From NCBI RefSeq assembly GCF_030345335.1, contig NZ_JAPVRC010000012.1, forward strand, positions 1 through 64,000: a stretch of DNA of 64,000 bases. The letters run 5' to 3'. The notes beneath the pieces were generated by a model. It saw only the letters and a program-made list of their open reading frames with translations. It was not told where the DNA came from and did not search any database. The stretch is from Halobacillus campisalis (lineage in GTDB: Bacteria > Bacillota > Bacilli > Bacillales > Halobacillaceae). Shown in pieces: positions 43,081 to 51,461 of the stretch. Within the stretch, counting starts at the first letter, position 1, and each line of letters opens with the position of its first letter. A program made the position numbers and the translations under genes.

Positions 43081-43872
43081 TTATAATAATCCTTTATTTT
43101 TTAAGTCTTCGACAGCCTCATATACATGGTCCACTACGTATTCCGCCTTTTTCTGCACATCAGGGTGGGCTGTAGACATGGCATAACTGTGAGGAGTGAC
43201 GGCAAACATCGGCAGGTCATTGAAGGAATCACCGACACATGCAACTTCATTAGGTTCCAGTCCAACTATTCCTAGTAAAGCTTTAATCCCATTTCCTTTG
43301 TTGATCATCTTCGGCATAATATCCACACAGGATTCATGGGAAATGAAACTGTCAAATTCCTCGTCGAACTTCTTACTGACACGGTTGTATGCAAGTACGA
43401 CATCTTCTTCTTTCCCGTGTAAAGTGATTTTCGCTGGAGTGAGTGTATTTCCGAATTGTTCTATTAATTTTGGTTCAATGATGACGTCCTGAAATAACTG
43501 AGCTGAAATCAGGTCAACCCATTCGTTATGCTCAGAGGTGAATATCTTATCTTCCGTAGACACGGTTTTGACCATTGGCTCATCTTTTACGAATTCCATA
43601 ACTTGTTTTGCATGTTCAGCATCAAAAAATTTTGAATGGATTCTTTGGTTATCCATTCCGTAAACAAAAGCACCATTTTGACTGATACGATGTCCATCTA
43701 CTTGCATCTTACTTAATACTTGTTCGATATCATGATCCATTCGCCCGGAAGCTACAGCAAAATCTGTTTCGTTGCTTTTGAGTGTTTTAATTGCTTGTAT
43801 ATCTTCATCTTTTATAGAATGATTCATACCTAGAAGCGTTCCGTCCAGGTCACTGATAAAAAGTTTAATCAT
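43081..43872 (-). CDS. HAD-superfamily Cof-type sugar phosphatase
   Basis: Cytoplasmic phosphatase (263 residues) of the Cof/type IIB HAD family. Motif I FISDLDGTLLG with the nucleophilic aspartate, motif II VASGR, motif III lysine near MINKGNGIKALL, and motif IV CVGDSFNDLPMF are intact, with a cap domain between. Substrates of this family are sugar phosphates or pyridoxal phosphate. It lies next to the glucose PTS module, so a role in sugar-phosphate control is possible but unproven. Confidence 0.88.
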   Translation of the reverse strand: MIKLFISDLDGTLLGMNHSIKDEDIQAIKTLKSNETDFAVASGRMDHDIEQVLSKMQVDGHRISQNGAFVYGMDNQRIHSKFFDAEHAKQVMEFVKDEPMVKTVSTEDKIFTSEHNEWVDLISAQLFQDVIIEPKLIEQFGNTLTPAKITLHGKEEDVVLAYNRVSKKFDEEFDSFISHESCVDIMPKMINKGNGIKALLGIVGLEPNEVACVGDSFNDLPMFAVTPHSYAMSTAHPDVQKKAEYVVDHVYEAVEDLKNKGLL

Positions 43873-44007
43873 AATCGTATCCCCTTTCTTAAGGTCACGA
43901 TAACGATTTTACACCTATCAATATCGTTAGACAAAGGAAATACCTATAAATTCCTTGTAGAACGGTTGTAAAAGTTAAAAGTGAATTATACGATAGGAGA
44001 TACTAAG

Positions 44008-44067
44008 ATGATGAAACCGTTTTTATTAAATGGGGTGCGCCATAAGTGGGGGAACATATATGGATGA
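44008..44067 (+). CDS. Possible upstream ORF overlapping glcT
   Basis: A 19-codon frame (MMKPFLLNGVRHKWGNIYG) whose stop overlaps the glcT ATG region (ATGGATGA). GATAGGAGATACTAAG precedes it and is a better-placed ribosome site than it would be for glcT itself, which has GTGGGGGAAC. If translated it could couple or dampen glcT translation. Confidence 0.35.
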   Translation: MMKPFLLNGVRHKWGNIYG

Positions 44068-44902
44068 AATGTTGACGATAGATAAAGTGTTGAATAATAA
44101 TGTATTGATTGCTAAACACCCCTCCTACGAGGAAGTGGTTCTTATTGGAAAGGGGATAGGGTTCAGCAAGAAGAAAGGCGAATCAATTTCATTTAATAAA
44201 GCTGACAAAACGTTTTTGTTGAAAAACGAGAACGAAAAGGAGCAGTATGTGAATTTACTGCCTCATATTGAAGAAGGATTTATAGATTTTATGAATGACC
44301 TCCTTCACCATATTGAAAGCAGGATGGGACAGGGGTTGAATGAACACATTCATGTTGCCCTGACTGACCACCTGGCGTTCGCTTTAAAAAGAACCCAGAA
44401 AAATATGCAGTTCGCAAATCCTTTTCTTCCTGAAATTGAATCCCTCTATCCTAAGGAATATCAAATAGCTTTAGAGGTAGTGACCATGGTGTACGACCAA
44501 CTGGGTGTTCAATTTCCTGAAGGGGAAGTCGGCTTTATTGCTCTGCATATCCATAGTTCCGTTACGGATAAGACACTTAGAGAAATAAACCGTCATAATC
44601 AGCTGATTACCCAATTAGTTGAAATTGTAGAAGAAACTATGCAGGTCAAAATAGATAAGCAAAGTGTGGACTATCATCGGCTTGTTCAACACTTGCACCG
44701 AGCGATCGACCGTGTCTATCAGGATGAAAATGTAGGGGATGAAATTCGTCTCGCAAAGATGTTGAAAGAAGAATATCCTGTGTGTTATAATTTATCATGG
44801 AAGTTAATCAAAGTGATGCAAAAACAACTTAATAAACCAGTAGATGAGTCCGAAGCTATTTATCTAACGATTCATTTACAACGACTAACTAATAAATCTT
44901 AA
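44060..44902 (+). CDS. glcT: Transcription antiterminator GlcT (BglG family)
   Basis: RNA-binding regulator (280 residues) that lets RNA polymerase pass the ptsG leader terminator when glucose is present. An N-terminal co-antiterminator domain (about 1-55, KVLNNNVLIAKHPSYEEVVL with GKGIGF) and two PRDs with phosphorylatable histidines (EHIHVALTDHLAFAL, FIALHIHSSV; then RLVQHLHRAIDR and YLTIHLQRL). Matches B. subtilis GlcT along its length. Start at 44060 (MDEMLTID). Upstream of ptsG as in B. subtilis. Confidence 0.94.
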   Translation: MDEMLTIDKVLNNNVLIAKHPSYEEVVLIGKGIGFSKKKGESISFNKADKTFLLKNENEKEQYVNLLPHIEEGFIDFMNDLLHHIESRMGQGLNEHIHVALTDHLAFALKRTQKNMQFANPFLPEIESLYPKEYQIALEVVTMVYDQLGVQFPEGEVGFIALHIHSSVTDKTLREINRHNQLITQLVEIVEETMQVKIDKQSVDYHRLVQHLHRAIDRVYQDENVGDEIRLAKMLKEEYPVCYNLSWKLIKVMQKQLNKPVDESEAIYLTIHLQRLTNKS

Positions 44903-45012
44903 CGTTACGTGTTACTGATACGATCAGGCATGAGTATCGAAGGAGTAATAGTTACGAAGTGGGTGAAGTATACCCATTAGTGCTATTGAACCTTTATACT
45001 CATGCCTTTTTT
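44903..45012 (+). promoter_or_regulatory. RAT antiterminator and terminator of ptsG
   Basis: Right after the glcT stop, ACGTTACGTGTTACTGATAC followed by GATCAGGCATGAGTATCG resembles the B. subtilis ptsG ribonucleic antiterminator. The overlapping terminator pairs AGGCATGAGTAT (44926-44937) with ATACTCATGCCT (44996-45007), then TTTTT. GlcT bound to the RAT would block this terminator. Confidence 0.9.
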
Positions 45013-45102
45013 AGTGTCTTTTTTCGTAAAAATGTAACCGTTTTATTATTCTGAAAATTGTTGTTTTTGCATTGCTAATCTAAAATTAGGGAGGAATTAC
45101 TT

Positions 45103-47142
45103 ATGTTTAAGAATGCTTTTGGTACTTTACAAAAAGTCGGTAAAGCTTTGATGACACCAGTTGCTTTATTGCCAGCGGCGGGTATTTTGCTGGCATTCGG
45201 TACAAGTTTTGCTCAAGATGACTTTACTGATAGAGTACCGTTTTTTACAACTCCATGGATCATGACATTACTTGAAGTAATGGCCGAAGCCGGCGGAGTG
45301 GTCTTTGACAACTTACCTTTACTTTTTGCCGTAGGGGTTGCTATTGGTTTAGCTAAAGGTGACGGGGTTGCCGGTTTAGCTGCTATTATTGGTTACTTAA
45401 TTATGAACGTAGTTATGGGTGTTTTAGGCAATGTTGATGCTGAAATGACCTCAGATCCAGCCTATGCGGAAGTTCTCGGGATACCTACACTTCAAACCGG
45501 AGTGTTTGGCGGTATTATAGTAGGTATAATGGCCGCGTCCTTATATAATAGATTCTTCAAAATCGAACTGCCTCAATTCTTAGGATTCTTTGCTGGAAAG
45601 CGATTTGTACCAATTGTTACAGCCTTTTCTGCGATTTTCTTAGGTATGGTCATGCTTGTATTGTGGCCTTTTGCACAAAATGGATTAAATGCACTTTCTC
45701 ATTTGATGCTTGAAGGAAATCAAACGATTTCGGCTTTCTTCTTCGGTGTAATTGAAAGATCACTGATTCCATTTGGTTTGCACCATATCTTTTATTCTCC
45801 GTTCTGGTTCGAGTTTGGAACGTATGAGAATGCTGCGGGTGAGATCATTCGTGGCGACCAAACGATTTTCTTTGAACAGCTTTCTGATGGTGTTGAATTT
45901 ACAGCGGGAACCTTCATGGTTGGTAAATTCCCATTCATGATGTTCGGGCTTCCAGCTGCAGCACTTGCGATATATCATACGGCTAAACCTGAACGTAAAA
46001 AAGTAGTCGGCGGAATTATGCTTTCAGCTGCTTTGACTTCTTTCCTTACAGGGATTACTGAGCCGCTTGAGTTCTCATTCTTATTCGTTGCACCAGTATT
46101 ATTTGGAATTCATGCTGTATTTGCGGGATTATCATTTATGACGATGGAAATTCTGAATGTTAAGATTGGCCAAACCTTCTCAGGGGGTCTGATCGACTTC
46201 ATCTTATTTGGTATTTTACCTAACCGTACCGAATGGTGGTGGGTAATCATCGTAGGTTTGATTTTCTCTGTTATTTACTACTTCGGTTTCCGCTGGGCTA
46301 TTCTTAAGTTCAACCTTGCCACACCAGGTCGTGAAGATGAAGCAGCCGACGCAGGTGGCGATAGTGGAGAAGTGGATGATAAACCATTCGAAATTTTAGA
46401 AGCGATGGGTGGAGAAAAGAATATCAGCTACCTTGATGCTTGTATCACTCGTCTAAGAGTGTCTGTCCATGATAAAGAGAATGTTAATAAAGATCGTTTG
46501 AAGAAGTTAGGTGCTTCTGGAGTTATGGAAGTCGGAAATAATATTCAGGCAATTTTCGGACCGGTTTCTGATACATTACGCGGTCAAATGCAAGATATTA
46601 TCGACGGAAAAACTCCTCGTAAACGTGAAGAGAAAGTTGATGAAAGTACGAAAGAAGCGGGTGCTGTAGCACCAGTTGCTGAAGGCGATTTGGAGTTTGT
46701 AAGTCCGATCAAAGGTAAAGTACTGCCAATCACTGAAGTGCCAGATCAAGTATTTTCAGGTAAAATGATGGGGGATGGCTTTGCAATTGAGCCGATTGAT
46801 GGTAAAATTGTTTCGCCTATAAATGGTAAGGTACTTAATGTATTCCCAACTAAGCACGCCATCGGTCTTCAGGCGGATAATGGTATGGAGATTCTGATTC
46901 ATATTGGAATTGATACGGTGAAGCTAAAAGGTGAAGGATTTACTTCTTATGTGGAAGAAGGATCTGAGGTAAAACAAGGACAAACTCTTATGGAAGTTGA
47001 CCTTGATTACGTAAGCAAAAACGCTACGTCAATCATTACTCCAATCATCTTCACTAACCTGAATGAAGATCAAAAAGTAGAAGTGACTGCAGCGGGCGAA
47101 GTTGATCACAATACAGAAAATATTGTTACCATCACGAAATAA
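45103..47142 (+). CDS. ptsG: Glucose-specific PTS enzyme IICBA
   Basis: Glucose permease of 679 residues that takes up and phosphorylates glucose. Order: EIIC membrane domain (about 1-400, starting [20 protein letters not shown], with [12 protein letters not shown]), EIIB with phosphocysteine in [13 protein letters not shown] near residue 447, a linker, and EIIA with the histidine in [14 protein letters not shown] near residue 606. Ribosome site AGGGAGG. Controlled by GlcT through the RAT. Followed after 16 bases by ptsH. Confidence 0.96.
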   Translation: MFKNAFGTLQKVGKALMTPVALLPAAGILLAFGTSFAQDDFTDRVPFFTTPWIMTLLEVMAEAGGVVFDNLPLLFAVGVAIGLAKGDGVAGLAAIIGYLIMNVVMGVLGNVDAEMTSDPAYAEVLGIPTLQTGVFGGIIVGIMAASLYNRFFKIELPQFLGFFAGKRFVPIVTAFSAIFLGMVMLVLWPFAQNGLNALSHLMLEGNQTISAFFFGVIERSLIPFGLHHIFYSPFWFEFGTYENAAGEIIRGDQTIFFEQLSDGVEFTAGTFMVGKFPFMMFGLPAAALAIYHTAKPERKKVVGGIMLSAALTSFLTGITEPLEFSFLFVAPVLFGIHAVFAGLSFMTMEILNVKIGQTFSGGLIDFILFGILPNRTEWWWVIIVGLIFSVIYYFGFRWAILKFNLATPGREDEAADAGGDSGEVDDKPFEILEAMGGEKNISYLDACITRLRVSVHDKENVNKDRLKKLGASGVMEVGNNIQAIFGPVSDTLRGQMQDIIDGKTPRKREEKVDESTKEAGAVAPVAEGDLEFVSPIKGKVLPITEVPDQVFSGKMMGDGFAIEPIDGKIVSPINGKVLNVFPTKHAIGLQADNGMEILIHIGIDTVKLKGEGFTSYVEEGSEVKQGQTLMEVDLDYVSKNATSIITPIIFTNLNEDQKVEVTAAGEVDHNTENIVTITK

Positions 47143-47158
47143 AAAGGAGAGATTCACT

Positions 47159-47425
47159 ATGGCAGAACAAACAATGAAAATTACAGCTGCAGACGGCGTA
47201 CACGCTCGTCCAGCAACAGCTCTTGTGCAAGTAGCTGGAAAGTACGAGGCTGACGTTAACATCGAGTACAAAGGTAAATCTGTGAACATGAAGTCCATCA
47301 TGGGTGTCATGTCTCTAGGAATTCCAAATGGCGCTGAAATCAAATATACAGCTGAAGGTTCTGATGCTGATGAAGCTGTAGCGGCACTTGTAGCAAAAAC
47401 TAAAGAAGAAGGTCTTGGTGAGTAA
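47159..47425 (+). CDS. ptsH: Phosphocarrier protein HPr
   Basis: HPr (88 residues) passes phosphate from enzyme I to PTS permeases. H15 in [10 protein letters not shown] is the catalytic histidine and S46 in [13 protein letters not shown] is the HPr-kinase site used in CcpA-mediated catabolite repression. Start at 47159 (MAEQTMKIT) follows AAAAGGAGAG. A terminator follows and enzyme I (ptsI) is absent here, unlike the usual ptsGHI order, so it must be elsewhere or HPr is made from more than one gene. Confidence 0.95.
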   Translation: MAEQTMKITAADGVHARPATALVQVAGKYEADVNIEYKGKSVNMKSIMGVMSLGIPNGAEIKYTAEGSDADEAVAALVAKTKEEGLGE

Positions 47426-47437
47426 TTTATCATCAGG

Positions 47438-47473
47438 AAAGGAGCAGGCTGTCACAGTCTGCTCCTTTTTTTG
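47438..47473 (+). terminator. Terminator of ptsGH
   Basis: AAGGAGCAG pairs with CTGCTCCTT, followed by TTTTTT. Confidence 0.9.
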
Positions 47474-47629
47474 TGTCAAAAACACTTATTTTGAAACGGA
47501 GAATTGGATAGTTGTGCCATCCACAGGAAAACTGTGGCTTATAAGCTGGCTAGGTGGCAGTCTCATTAAATTCACCCCTAGGAAGGAGGGCCATAACACT
47601 GAATTTTCATAAGAGAGTTATTAAGTGAT

Positions 47630-47965
47630 ATGGCAGGACAGTGGAAGACTTGATTTCGAGACATAGGGTGAGTAGATCAGGGAGGCGGGGAATGGCTCGC
47701 TTTCCGTGGGAGTGCAGTGAGCTTCCTCGGGCTGTGGGTTACCTGCTGTTCCGTCATCATGATGAGTGGAAGGTGGTTTTAGGAATGGACTCGCTTTCCG
47801 TGGGAGTGCAGTGAGCTTCCTCAGGCTGCCGCCTTCCGGGATCTCACCAATCACTCTTATCCCACAGGAGTCTCGCCCATTCCTAAAACCACCTAACTAA
47901 TATTAAGGGACGGAACTAAGACATGAGAAGCAAAAAACCCTCTTGTACTAACGTTTCCCAACCAC
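47630..47965. repeat. Dispersed intergenic repeat, copy R9 (composite)
   Basis: Left end GGCAGGACAGTGGAAGACTT; a truncated core at 47685-47735 is followed by a second, complete core. The second core has arms AGGTGGTTTTAGGAATGG (47771-47788) and its exact complement (47877-47894). The trailing GGGACGGAACTAAGACATGA is shared with R4 and R7. It looks like one copy inserted in, or recombined with, another. Confidence 0.83.
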
Positions 47966-48299
47966 CCTTTCATTATGAAGCGACTGCCGTGATCTCATCT
48001 CACCCGCGTATTTGAGCTTCGACGCTTAGCGGGTTAACGAGACTTCCTTCACTTCTGTACGATAAGTCAACATCGAATCATTCTGTTCTTCGTGTTTCCT
48101 TTGTCTCCGCCAGCTCAATCCAGCTGAACGAATCGCTTCCGCTTTTTACAAAAGAAGTCTCTAAAGCTTCCCAACAACCCCATTCGATGAAGGTGAGAAA
48201 CGCCCCCCATAAGGAAAGGCTTCCGTCATTCCTGTCCTATAGTTAGAAAACGCTGTATAGCAAGTCTTTCGAACACATGCTTACATTGAGGTTGCTGCT
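47966..48299. other. Repeat-derived gene-free stretch
   Basis: Contains segments also found in R7 (ACTTCCTTCACTTCTGTACG and TTCGTGTTTCCTTTGTCTCC) but no gene. Confidence 0.5.
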
Positions 48300-48500
48300 T
48301 TCCTTGAAGCGGTTTCGAGACCTTATATGGAAAGGGGCGGAAGGAAACGGTGAGACTCCTGTGGGATGAGCGGGACAGGTGAGACCCCACAGAGCGAAGC
48401 TCGAGGAGGCTCAGCGCCCGCCCCACGGAAAGTGAATCGTTTCCTGCAGCCCCATACTCCCACTATGTCTCGAAACTGATTCTTCCTAAAGGGAGCTTTA
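48300..48500. repeat. Dispersed intergenic repeat, copy R10
   Basis: GGTTTCGAGACC on the left and GTCTCGAAACTGATTCTTCC on the right bound a core with GGTGAGACTCCTGTGGGATG, GGTGAGACCCCACAG and CGAGGAGGCTCAGC. Inner arms GGGGCGGAAGGAAACG (48334-48349) and CGTTTCCTGCAGCCCC (48438-48453) pair at 14 of 16 positions. Confidence 0.83.
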
Positions 48501-48565
48501 GTTTAATAACTACAATAGGCTCAGTCGAAAGACGACTGAGCCCTTGTATAAAACATTTATAACTT

Positions 48566-49225
48566 TTACTTATCGATAAATATTTCCGGCCGGCCATCAT
48601 CTTCGTCAAAAATCTGCTCAGCCACTCCTTCGGGTCCTTTTAGAGAAGCAGGGTCGCTGACATGGTCACTTTCATCCCAAAAAGGTGTATTCATTCCGCC
48701 CATGTACACAGCGGTTGCTTTCATCGGTTTGTTTTCCCACTCTTTGTGCAGACTTTCTGTGAAGCCTCGAACAGCAAACTTAGAAGCACAATATACGGCT
48801 TCATTGCTTTTGCCACGTAAACCTGCTGTGGAAATAATGTTCAGCACACGGCCATGCGATTGTTTAAGCAAAGTGGAAAATCGCTGTGTCATTAAAATAG
48901 TCCCTTTAACATTCGTGTTCATGATTTGCTCGATATCTTCCGGTGTATACGAACCTAGTTCTCCGAATATGCCAATACCTGCATTATTGATCAAAACATC
49001 AAGGTGATCCAGCTGTTTCAGCGCTTCATTGACAGAGGCTGGCTCAGTAACATCGCAAATAAGTATTTCTGCATCTCCGCCCCTTGCTTTAATTTCTTTT
49101 TGGACAAGTAGCAGCTTTTTCTCGGTTCTGCCAGTCAGAATAACGTTGTAGTCATATTTAGCATAATGTAACGCTAATGCCCGTCCAAGCCCGGTGCCTG
49201 CTCCTGTTATCAATACTTTTCTCAA
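48566..49225 (-). CDS. Short-chain dehydrogenase/reductase
   Basis: Classical SDR (219 residues) with NAD(P) motif TGAGTGLGRALALHY, NNAG in DVLINNAGIGIFGEL, and the Ser-Tyr-Lys set (NIISTAGLR, then YCASKFAVRGF). Substrate unknown. The start is taken as TTG at 49225 because GGGGAGG lies 8 bases upstream; the frame stays open for 33 more codons but those have no ribosome site. Slightly short for the family, with a C terminus ending DGRPEIFIDK. Confidence 0.85.
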   Translation of the reverse strand: MRKVLITGAGTGLGRALALHYAKYDYNVILTGRTEKKLLLVQKEIKARGGDAEILICDVTEPASVNEALKQLDHLDVLINNAGIGIFGELGSYTPEDIEQIMNTNVKGTILMTQRFSTLLKQSHGRVLNIISTAGLRGKSNEAVYCASKFAVRGFTESLHKEWENKPMKATAVYMGGMNTPFWDESDHVSDPASLKGPEGVAEQIFDEDDGRPEIFIDK

Positions 49226-49323
49226 AAAAATAACCTCCCCTGTCTTTATAATCATCGTCATATCTATTGTGACAAAAGACTGATAAAATGGAAACACATA
49301 AGATATACAAGAGGTGTTTGACA

Positions 49324-49662
49324 ATGGAGAAAAGATACAGTGAATACAGCTATGGGGAGCTTCGCAGCGAAGTGGCCCTGCTGAAAGAAAAAGCGTTGAA
49401 AGCTGAACAATTAGGTATGGTCAATGAATACGCCGTGTACGAAAGAAAAATCACGATGGCTAAGGCCTACATGCTTGATCCTGAGGACTTTGATCCGCAA
49501 ACGGAATATGAAATAGAGGGAGACCCTGCTCATACATTTTACATTGAATACTTAAATGGAGTATTCGCGTGGGGGTATAGAAAAGGAATTACTGGAGAGC
49601 GTGCCGGTAAGAAAGAAGAAGCTCTACCTATTTCTATGATTGGAAAGCGAATAAAAGAGTGA
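49324..49662 (+). CDS. yfhH: YfhH family protein (DUF1811)
   Basis: Small cytoplasmic protein (112 residues): MEKRYSEYSYGELRSEVALL helical start, KAYMLDPEDFDPQTEYEIEG and the C-terminal SH3-like stretch FYIEYLNGVFAWGYR. Function unknown. Start at 49324 follows AGAGGTG. In B. subtilis yfhH sits beside recX; here about 6 kb with the HAD gene, glucose PTS and SDR gene separates them. Confidence 0.86.
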   Translation: MEKRYSEYSYGELRSEVALLKEKALKAEQLGMVNEYAVYERKITMAKAYMLDPEDFDPQTEYEIEGDPAHTFYIEYLNGVFAWGYRKGITGERAGKKEEALPISMIGKRIKE

Positions 49663-49664
49663 AA

Positions 49665-49694
49665 GAAGCGCAGCCATGAGCTGCGCTTTTTTAA
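49665..49694. terminator. Bidirectional terminator
   Basis: AAGCGCAGC pairs with GCTGCGCTT around CATGA, with T and A tracts on each side. Shared by yfhH and the convergent small genes. Confidence 0.85.
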
Positions 49695-49826
49695 TTAAGA
49701 CCTTTTTCTCGCTTGTACTTCCGTTATTTGTGCGGATTGAGTTTGTTCTGTTTCACCGTTTACTCGCTGATTGAGATGTTTCGACCCTCTGTGGAGGTTT
49801 TTTAAGGATTTATGTCCTTTACCCAT
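49695..49826 (-). CDS. Small protein resembling the YpzG family
   Basis: A 43-residue basic protein: MGKGHKSLKNLHRGSKHLNQ then RVNGETEQTQSAQITEVQARKRS. The C-terminal VNGETEQTQ-(8)-ARKRS pattern recalls YpzG-type small proteins of spore formers; this is from memory. Its ATG directly follows the sspK stop codon (TAAATG), so it is translated with sspK from one mRNA. Probably expressed in sporulation. Confidence 0.62.
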   Translation of the reverse strand: MGKGHKSLKNLHRGSKHLNQRVNGETEQTQSAQITEVQARKRS

Positions 49827-49991
49827 TTAATATTTTCCTCCCTGGTTTACTTCTCTTTCTCTTGAGTGCAGCGCTCGTTCCTGTGGTTTAGAGTTGATTT
49901 TACCATCAGGTTTCAAGGCTAGATATTCACTTTGATCGTCTGGCGATGAAGTCATTTTTCTATTGGGAAATCCTTTTGCTTTATTTCGCAT
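49827..49991 (-). CDS. sspK: Small acid-soluble spore protein K
   Basis: A 54-residue protein beginning MRNKAKGFPNRKM and including KPDGKINSKPQERA, the two conserved blocks of SspK (the B. subtilis protein starts VRNKEKGFP and has DGSINQHPQERM). A minor spore-core protein of unknown exact role, expected under sigma-G in the forespore. Ribosome site AGGAGGG. Location between yfhH and yfhJ equals B. subtilis. Confidence 0.85.
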   Translation of the reverse strand: MRNKAKGFPNRKMTSSPDDQSEYLALKPDGKINSKPQERALHSREREVNQGGKY

Positions 49992-50102
49992 CCGTGACCC
50001 TCCTAAGCCCGGCTTTTTGCGGGCAAGTTTAGTATGTGTGTACGAGAAAAGTTTATGTGGTACACTAGGGTGAAATCATTCCCATACTTGGAGTTGATAA
50101 AA

Positions 50103-50369
50103 ATGGACGGAATCCATCAGCGTCTGGCTGAGCAGTTATATGAAAAGAATGAACGATTGACGATCGATGAAGCACGAACGTGGGTAGAACTACTCTGGGA
50201 AGACTTTGAAGCGACTAGGGCAAAAGCAGGCCGCAAATATCAGGGCAAACAAGTGACTGAACAGATCGTCACTCAATGGATCAACCATTATGGTCCGAAC
50301 TTACACGAATTCATTGCCACTAATCCCAAATTCAAAGAACTTCTTAAACGAAAAGGGTACTTGCATTAA
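50103..50369 (+). CDS. yfhJ: YfhJ family protein (WVELL motif)
   Basis: Small protein (88 residues) carrying the name-giving WVELLWEDFE motif near residue 25, then AGRKYQGKQVTEQIVTQWIN. Function unknown; conserved in spore formers beside sspK. Start at 50103 (MDGIHQRL) follows TTGGAG, a modest site; the upstream frame to 50034 has no better one. Confidence 0.82.
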   Translation: MDGIHQRLAEQLYEKNERLTIDEARTWVELLWEDFEATRAKAGRKYQGKQVTEQIVTQWINHYGPNLHEFIATNPKFKELLKRKGYLH

Positions 50370-50402
50370 AAAAGGATCCGTGCCACGTTAGCACGGATCC
50401 CT
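50368..50402. terminator. Terminator between yfhJ and yfhP
   Basis: AAGGGATCCGTGC-type hairpin: GGATCCGTGC pairs with GCACGGATCC around CACGTTA, with T and A runs outside. Confidence 0.85.
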
Positions 50403-51404
50403 TTATTTTGTATCGGTGGCAATTGTCATTTTGTCTTGTAATTTCTCTTCTGTGAAAACCCAGCCCGTATACGAATTCAGTATAGTTAACTCTTCCCCAT
50501 GTTCATCATCGATTTGCACAAGAGCAACAAAGGGGTAGCGGTCTTTTGAGTAATATCTTAAATCAGTGAAACGAACTTCTGTATATTCATCAAAGACATT
50601 GATATCATAACGATACACAGGTGAGAAAGACAAGAAAGCTTTGATATTGTGATCGGTCAATGCTTTTTGAACAACAGGATCTTCGTAATCAATGTCCTTA
50701 TAGATATATTCATCTAAAATAGTGATATGTCCATCTTCAGCACGAGCAACGTAATAATTTGTTTTCGTTTCAATAGCAATTCTCCATACGTTTTGTTTCA
50801 TGGTAGGAGAGGTTGCGACTTGGACGATGTCATCGAAATATTCATCGATCAGCTTAACAAGTTCACGTTTGTCAAAATATCGTTTAACATAGTATAAAGC
50901 GATGACGAAATAGATGAGAAGCCACATATATCCAGGGTTAGCCCCTAAGTTCCATGCGACAATCCCTGCGATATGCATCATAAAAATATACGGATCAAAC
51001 GTATTGATGAACCCATAAGCTACCCATCTTTTTGTAAAAGGACGGTAGGCTTGAGTACCGTATGCATTAAACACATCAACAAAAACATGCAGGATGACTG
51101 CGAGAAATGTCCATAGCCAAAGATGCAGAAAGTTGACATCAGGGGTGAATAATTGAATGATCGAAGCAATTCCAATGCCCCATAAGATCACAGCAGGAAT
51201 CGAGTGAGTGATTCCTCGGTGGTGACGGATATATACAGCGTTGTTTTTAAGTTTTAAGACGGTGTCAAAATCTGGTGCTTGGGATCCAGCTAATGTTCCT
51301 ATAAGAACGGCATTGAACAATATAGGGTCAGACTGGACGACAGGATCTAACGTAGCTAGCCCGCCAAGTGCCACACCCATGACCACATGAGTGCCAGTAT
51401 CCAT
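50403..51404 (-). CDS. yfhP: YfhP, membrane-bound metal-dependent hydrolase family (YdjM-like)
   Basis: Protein of 333 residues. The N-terminal half (about 1-170) is the LexA-binding inner-membrane hydrolase domain: MDTGTHVVMGVALGGLA, APDFDTVLKLKNNAVYIRHH-RGITHS with metal-type His/Asp residues, and HVFVDVFNAYGTQAYRP, with several membrane helices. The C-terminal half is soluble beta structure. B. subtilis YfhP is a negative regulator near mutY (family knowledge). Start at 51404 follows AAGGAGGA. Divergent from mutY by 50 bases. Confidence 0.87.
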   Translation of the reverse strand: MDTGTHVVMGVALGGLATLDPVVQSDPILFNAVLIGTLAGSQAPDFDTVLKLKNNAVYIRHHRGITHSIPAVILWGIGIASIIQLFTPDVNFLHLWLWTFLAVILHVFVDVFNAYGTQAYRPFTKRWVAYGFINTFDPYIFMMHIAGIVAWNLGANPGYMWLLIYFVIALYYVKRYFDKRELVKLIDEYFDDIVQVATSPTMKQNVWRIAIETKTNYYVARAEDGHITILDEYIYKDIDYEDPVVQKALTDHNIKAFLSFSPVYRYDINVFDEYTEVRFTDLRYYSKDRYPFVALVQIDDEHGEELTILNSYTGWVFTEEKLQDKMTIATDTK

Positions 51405-51461
51405 GAATGCTTCCTCCTTTAGCCCGACAACAATTTTACAGATGATGAAGGATGATTGAAA

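Noticed and set aside
47415-47612. 65-codon frame after ptsH
   Set aside because: It runs through the ptsGH terminator and has no independent ribosome site.
10245-48500. The dispersed repeats as insertion sequences or a CRISPR
   Set aside because: No transposase frame lies inside any copy and the copies are scattered singly between operons.
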